Positions 59,400 through 64,000 of a DNA stretch of 64,000 nucleotides are shown here, piece after piece. The translations under genes were made by a program, and so were the position numbers. This DNA is from Zingiber officinale. Lineage: Eukaryota; Streptophyta; Magnoliopsida; Zingiberales; Zingiberaceae. The number at the start of each line of letters is the position of its first letter. Position 1 is the stretch's first letter. The notes beneath the pieces were generated by a model. The model did not search any database and was not told the DNA's origin. It was given only the letters and a program-made list of their open reading frames with translations. The DNA is taken from positions 129,132,532 through 129,196,531 of the forward strand of contig NC_055996.1 of the NCBI RefSeq assembly GCF_018446385.1, written 5' to 3'.

Positions 59400-60831
59400 A
59401 TGGCGCCCAGGTAACTTCCTTTCTCCCCGAAATCTGTTCATTTTTGGCATTTTAGTTTCTTTTCACAGTGTATCTCTGTGTGTTGTCTCGGTTCTCGACT
59501 CTGTGGCTCCCGTGGACTCCCATTTGCCCCGACCATGTCCCATTTTTGACCTATTTAGGAAGAAATCAGCCGGTGAGGGTACGTCTAAGTCATCTGCTGA
59601 GAAATCCAAGTCCCAGACACCCTCCCGACCTCAACCTTCCTCTTCTTCGAGATTCCCGAACCGACAGTTTGAACAAGTGTTTCAACAGAGGACATTCAAG
59701 TTACTCCCATGTCGATCTGTGGATCGAAAGTACATGGATGAGTTGTGTCCCTCTGTATCCGAAACTCTAGCATATTACAAACTTGACTCGTTAGTCTACC
59801 TAGAAAGGGACATCAACTATGACCTAGTATTTGAATTCTACAACAATCTTCATCAGACCAGTGATGGTGCTTATAGAACCAGAGTCGCTAAGAGAACTAT
59901 CGATTTCTCCGTCGTAGAATTCTTTGGGTATCTAGGTTGCCGAATGTGTTCAGGAGATCCTTTTCCCATTTATCCTGATTTACCCGATCCTTTACCTCCT
60001 CCATTTGATGTCTCACCTGATTCCATCTATGAATACTTCTTCGGTCATCCTAGACCAGGTGGACTGGATGAGTTGGATGTTGATTTTCCCACCTTTGCCG
60101 CCCTACGACTATCTGCCCCTGACTATATTCTTTTTAAGATAGTCACAAACTGTCTTCTTCCAATCACATCCAAACCTCTAGCAGAGATCCGACCATATCA
60201 TTGTTTGATGCTTTATGGGTTGCGTCGGCGTCTCGACTTTGACATTATGTCCAGCATCTATTCTTCGATCATCTCATATACTCAGCCTAGCAGCTCCACT
60301 ATTTATATGCCTTATGGGCATATAATTACATATTGGCTCGAGACTCTTCTGATTAATGGGTCTAAGGGTAGGATAGTGAAGATGGTCAGACAGGATTGCA
60401 GACTTGGGAAACGGGCATTTTCCAAGTCCGGTATCTTGGGACAGAATGGGGCTGTTCGGTGGAAGGATGGGAGAGGTCTGGGAGAGTTACCACGGGCACT
60501 TCCTCGACAGGTTGCTGCTCCTCCTCCTGCAGCTGATGAGGTCGATCCTGATCTGCGCTGGCAGATCGCTGAGCTAGAGAGCCGCTTCGATCAGCACGAT
60601 GAGCTGCTGTCTGCTGAGCTCCATGGACTGCGTGTTCGGATCGATCAGCGCTACGATGACTTACGCAGTCAGTAGTTGGTGACGCAGCAGCTGCTTCTGG
60701 GCTGGATGGCCAACTACCCACCTCTGCAGCATTTCTCGGGTCATCCATCTTCGAGCTCCAGCATGCCGCCTCAGGGTTACATGCCTCCAACAGATGATGA
60801 TGATGTTCCTCGTTGTGAGGATATTGATTGA
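59400..60831 (+). pseudogene. Extra 3' ORF of the inner element, 'putative plant transposon protein'-like with a coiled coil
   Basis: A frame open from 59461 to 60672 encodes a proline- and serine-rich start (KSKSQTPSRPQPSSSSRF), then a domain of about 230 residues (RKYMDELCPSVSETLAYY, DLVFEFYNNLHQ, RTIDFSVVEFFGYLGC, LRLSAPDYILFKIV, RPYHCLMLYGLRRRLDFD). It ends with a heptad-like segment (LRWQIAELESRFDQHDELL). The FYNNL/IDFS/LG pattern resembles the 'putative plant transposon protein' domain (PF20167) that I know from retroelement-derived ORFs; this needs a profile search. After a TAG at 60673-60675 the same frame continues for 51 codons to TGA 60829-60831 and reads sensibly (GYMPPTDDDD), so that TAG looks like a recent nonsense change. 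No ATG is in frame near the start. An ATG at 59400 joins in frame if 59411-59468 (GT-AG, 58 nt) is removed, which is short for a plant intron. Confidence 0.6.
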
Positions 60832-61039
60832 TACATTCTGTGTGTCACTTTGCCTGTCTGTGTTTTGGATGCTATTTGTTGGATATCTTTGTCTGACCTG
60901 GATACTTATGCTACTCATATATTTTTGCTATTCATTTGTCTATTTCTTGCTTTTCCTTATGCTTCAGTTCATATTAATATGTTGTTCCTATGCCATGACT
61001 TGATTGTATCTTATCTCTTTTTTACTGTCATATAATACA

Positions 61040-61343
61040 CTTAGAGGGAACTCTAGGTGCATTGAGAAAAAGACAGTATGGGTTAAGGGAGAGCCTTTTG
61101 AGTTTTGTCACCTCATTTGCACCTTTTCGGTGTTTGACAAAGTGGGAGAGGATACCTAAGTTTAGAGATGTATGAAGGCTTGATTTTAGGGGAGAAGATA
61201 ACGGGAAGGATCTTGATTCCCGTTATTGACTTAGTGGTGTATCCATCTTAGGGGGAGGATCTTGATTCCCCTAAAATTATGAAAATAAGAACATTTCTGA
61301 TCTAAACTTAAATCGTGTTGTCAAACAACAAAAAGGGGGAGAT
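61040..61343 (+). promoter_or_regulatory. Purine-rich region and polypurine tract before the 3' LTR
   Basis: AAAAAGGGGGAGAT at 61330-61343 abuts the 3' LTR and is the polypurine tract for plus-strand priming. Related runs (AGTGGGAGAGG at about 61141, TAGGGGGAGGA at about 61249) and repeats of GGATCTTGATTCCC precede it. Repeated PPT-like runs are usual in SIRE-type elements. Confidence 0.8.
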
Positions 61344-63067
61344 TGTTGATACAGTCTGACCTGGCTGTTGTTTTGATGTTGACACGGATTTAAGTTTGTA
61401 TCAGATGTTAATTAAACTCGGTTTGATTAATGATCAAGGTTGATCAAGTGGAAGGGAAAAGTCCAAGTTGGAAACTTGGCACGCGAAGTCGGAGAGGGCT
61501 CGGTAGCTCGTTCTCCGGACTAGGTCGGAGAGGGCTCGGTAGCTCGTTCTCTGGACCGGACGAAGTCGGAGAGGGCTCGGTAGCTCGTTCTCCGGACTAG
61601 GTCAGAGAGGGCTCGGTAGCTCGTTCTCTGGGCCTGGCGAAGTCGGAGAGGGCTCGGTAGCTCGTTCTCCGGACTAGGTCAGAGAGGGCTCGGTAGCTCG
61701 TTCTCTGGACCGGACGAAGTCGGAGAGGGCTCGGTAGCTTGTTCTCCGGATTAGGTCAGAGAGGGACCTAAGTGGACATTCCATGGTACATTGGATCGGT
61801 CGGCAGACCGATCCAGTGATACATAAGACAGTGGATCGGTCGGCAGACCGATCCAGTGAAACTAAGTTTCCATGGATCGGTCTGGTGACCGATCAGGAAA
61901 CACTCAGTAGCACACTGAGTGTAATCTGATCGGTCTGTAGATCGATCAGGAAACACTCAGTAGCACACTGAGTGCAATCTGATCGGTCTTGGAGATCGAT
62001 CAGGAGATGGTATTGCGAAGAGAAGAAGGCAGGGGATCGGTCGTGGAGACCGATCCACCTGCAGTCTGATCGGTCTCCACGACCGATCAGACAAGCTGCG
62101 GACCGATCAGGATATGTCCTGATCGGTCCATGGATCGGTCTGGTGACCGATCCACACACAATCAGATTTGTTCGCTGTTTCTGCGATTCCTCCACTGCAT
62201 TTGATCTGCCTGATTCATGTGATATAACTCTCTGTGCTGTTAGCTTTTGAGTTTGCAGGATCACAGGTATCATTCCAAGCCTAATTTCAAATTAAGTCCA
62301 TAAGAGGAATACGACAAATGGCTTTTCTGCTGTGATTCGCGGCGCATGGTGCATTTGAAGCATCAACGGCTACTGGTGTGATCTGGCTGCGATCCGCTTG
62401 ACTCCTAGTGATTGGTTCGAGCTCAGAAGACACCAGTGAAGACTGTGATTTCATTGGTGTGAATTCAAAGAACCAGGTAAGGAGGAAGAGGGATTGGCTG
62501 CAGCGATGATCCTGTGTAGTTTGACCATGATCCGTGACAGCAGAGAACAGGAGCTTAAAAAGCAGTAAAAAGCGAGAGGAAAGAACAACAATAAAGCAAG
62601 AAAGTGAAAAAAGAAAAAAAAACGTTCTATTGATCGTTGAGGTGTGCTAAGTTCTTGAGCTCTCGGGTGAGAAACTGCTATCTGTGAGTTCTCTGTTTCC
62701 ACTGATCCTCGCGTGGTTGTAAGCGTTAGTTCATTTTTCTTTGCCACCGAGCTCTGTAAGTCTTATGCTTTAACATATATATTTCTTGAGACTTTGTGGA
62801 GAGGTTACTCCACCGAGAAGGAGGATCTTTAGTTGGAATTTATCCGGGGTGCGATCTACCGAAGATCAAGGGGTCGTCCACCTTACGGACACGCCGAGGA
62901 GTAGGGGCAAGTTATCCCCGAACCTCGTAAATCCGTGTGTTAGTGTGCTTGTTTCCTCTTTGTTTTAGTTTCCTAATTCCGCTGTGCTAACAAGTTTCTT
63001 TGTAGAAATTTGTGTTTAAGTTTTTAAGAGGCTATTCACCCCCCTCTAGCCATCTAAGATCCCAACA
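61344..63067 (+). repeat. 3' LTR of the inner element
   Basis: It is the partner of 51693-53352, with near identity outside the tandem and palindrome arrays. It has seven tandem subunits at 61485-61767 and a palindrome array at 61793-62154 whose spacers are rearranged relative to the 5' LTR (for example a second CACTCAGTAGCACACTGAGT segment at about 61951). It ends CCCAACA before the target duplication GGAAC. Confidence 0.92.
61793..62154 (+). repeat. Palindrome array GATCGGTC/GACCGATC in 3' LTR
   Basis: It has the same arms as the 5' LTR array but a different number and order of spacers. One unit present in the 5' LTR (with the TCGTCAGA loop) is missing, and an extra unit with TCTGTAGATCGATC is present. 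Arms remain well conserved. Confidence 0.85.
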
Positions 63068-64000
63068 GGAACAACTCTAGAACCGGAAGAATGAACTCCA
63101 CAAATGGTCAAAAAGGCACAACTAAATTACAAGGCAATCAACACCATTCAGTGTGGACTCACAATAGAGGAATTGAACCGAGTTGGTCCCTATGACAACG
63201 CCAAAGACTTGTGGGACTCACTAATCAAATTACACGAAGGAACCGATGACTCAAAGGTAAACAAACGAGATTTTCTTTTAAATAATTTACTTAATATAAA
63301 AATGTTTCCTGGAGAGACGACCTCGCAACTACACGCCCGACTGAAAGACATCCTCAACGGTCTTCACTTGATCGGACACGAACTCGAAAATCGTGACACG
63401 ATAAGGTACGCTCTGAACGCCTTTCCGAGGAATACTTTGTGGGCATCAATTGTAGATGCATACAAAGTTTCCAAAGATCTTTCAATTCTTAAGTTAGACG
63501 AATTGTTTTGCAAGTTGGAATTACATGAGCAATCTAACATGAGCCATGTCGAGAAAGGAGTTGCTTTGTATGCAGGTTCAAACAAAGAGACAAAATCAAA
63601 AACGAAGATCGAGTCTGAAAGCGAGTCAGACTCAGATTCAACAAACGAAGAAGAACTAGTCAACATGGTCCGAAGATTGTTGACTAAGAAAAAGTTCAGA
63701 AGAAATACCAAAAAGATTCCACCGAACCAGATCCAAAACAAATCAGAAATGATTTTTTATGGATGCAACAAAAAGGGGCATTTCAAAAACGAATGCCCTA
63801 ATAGGAAAGAAGAACGACCCAAATCGACAAGGCGAAAGAAGGCACTTCAAGCGACTTGGGATGAAACCTCTTCCGATGAATCTGACACGGAACAAACAAA
63901 GCACTCGAGTCACCTTGCATTTATGGCAAGGAACGAAGATTCCGAGTCCGAGTCCGACGAAGAATACAAGTCCGAGATCGACCTCGATTCCAAGAGAAGC
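63068..64000 (+). pseudogene. gag of the outer element, continued to the window end
   Basis: After the second GGAAC the outer gag frame resumes as TTLEPEE and meets a TGA at 63092-63094 where Trp is expected. It then stays open to base 64000. Domains are the UBN2-type body (TIEELNRVGPYDNAKDLW, ENRDTIRYALNAFP, ILKLDELFCKLELHE), an acidic/Ser linker and a zinc knuckle at about 63755-63800. The first knuckle Cys is Phe (FYGCNKKGHFKNEC), so zinc binding is probably lost. pol lies beyond the window. Confidence 0.88.

Larger units (their letters stand above)
51693..63067 (+). mobile_element. Complete SIRE-type Copia retrotransposon (inner, 11.4 kb)
   Basis: LTRs of 1660 and 1724 bp, primer site, gag, pol, an extra 3' ORF and a polypurine tract are present in order. 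Exact 5-bp target duplications GGAAC lie at 51688-51692 and 63068-63072. The 3.2 kb between pol and the 3' LTR, the extra ORF, and the several AAAGGGGGAGA-like runs before the 3' LTR are marks of the SIRE/Maximus lineage. The LTRs are very similar outside their repeat arrays, so the insertion is fairly young. Coding defects (three in-frame stops in or at the end of gag, two in pol, small deletions) show that this copy is not autonomous. Confidence 0.93.
49883..64000 (+). mobile_element. SIRE-type Copia retrotransposon (outer), 3' end beyond the window
   Basis: A 5' LTR (49883-51356), a primer-binding site, and gag (51529-51692, resuming at 63068) are visible. The rest lies outside the window. 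A complete second retrotransposon (51693-63067) is nested in its gag. The element itself interrupts the Harbinger transposase. gag is one long open frame after rejoining, apart from one nonsense codon, so the outer element is moderately young. Confidence 0.9.

Overview
The window is plant nuclear DNA. Long multi-exon genes with GT-AG introns are separated by AT-rich intergenic sequence packed with nested LTR retrotransposons, SINEs and foldback elements. Gene content and retrotransposon types suggest a monocot (my guess is Zingiberales), but the sequence alone does not prove this.

Host genes: (1) the 3' part of an uncharacterised conserved plant protein with a possible permuted papain-like/NlpC-P60 layout (1-3281, +); (2) an EBS/SHL-type BAH-PHD histone reader, best read as EBS (3910-7813, +); (3) an RLCK-VII protein kinase of the RIPK type (8219-10092, -), convergent with EBS; (4) a P-class PPR protein (29169-30833, -); (5) FIP1, a protein with four membrane segments and a coiled coil, in 14 exons (34158-41718, -). 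The PPR-FIP1 pair appears to be conserved microsynteny with Arabidopsis. All exon boundaries were derived by hand from reading phase and splice sites. A broken RelA/SpoT homologue (RSH) lies at 20728-21635 and resumes at 26659.

Transposon layers: 12146-20170 is an old minus-strand Copia element. A 2.4-kb solo LTR (16374-18778, target duplication CTTTC) sits inside its gag zinc knuckle. 21636-26658 is a plus-strand Copia element inserted into the RSH pseudogene, and it carries a tRNA-derived SINE in its reverse transcriptase. 42205-45450 is a tandem array of about six palindromic ~305-bp units, interrupted by a GC-rich foldback MITE with a 9-bp target duplication and by a probable Gypsy-type solo LTR. 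46996-48025 is a lone LTR of the SIRE type. 48090-49882 is a decayed PIF/Harbinger element with both its Myb-like and transposase genes. It is cut by a SIRE-type Copia element starting at 49883 and running off the window. The gag of that element contains a second, complete 11.4-kb SIRE-type element (51693-63067, target duplication GGAAC).

The most unusual material is in these SIRE-type elements. Three different LTR families carry arrays of short perfect palindromes built on GTCGAC or GATCGGTC/GACCGATC. The complete element carries such an array in each LTR and a third one just upstream of an extra 3' ORF. That ORF resembles the 'putative plant transposon protein' domain and has a C-terminal coiled coil. 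Other odd structures are a ~850-bp palindromic minisatellite (31640-32495), a stop-free 90-nt intron in EBS, and two Au-type SINEs in opposite orientations in introns of neighbouring genes.
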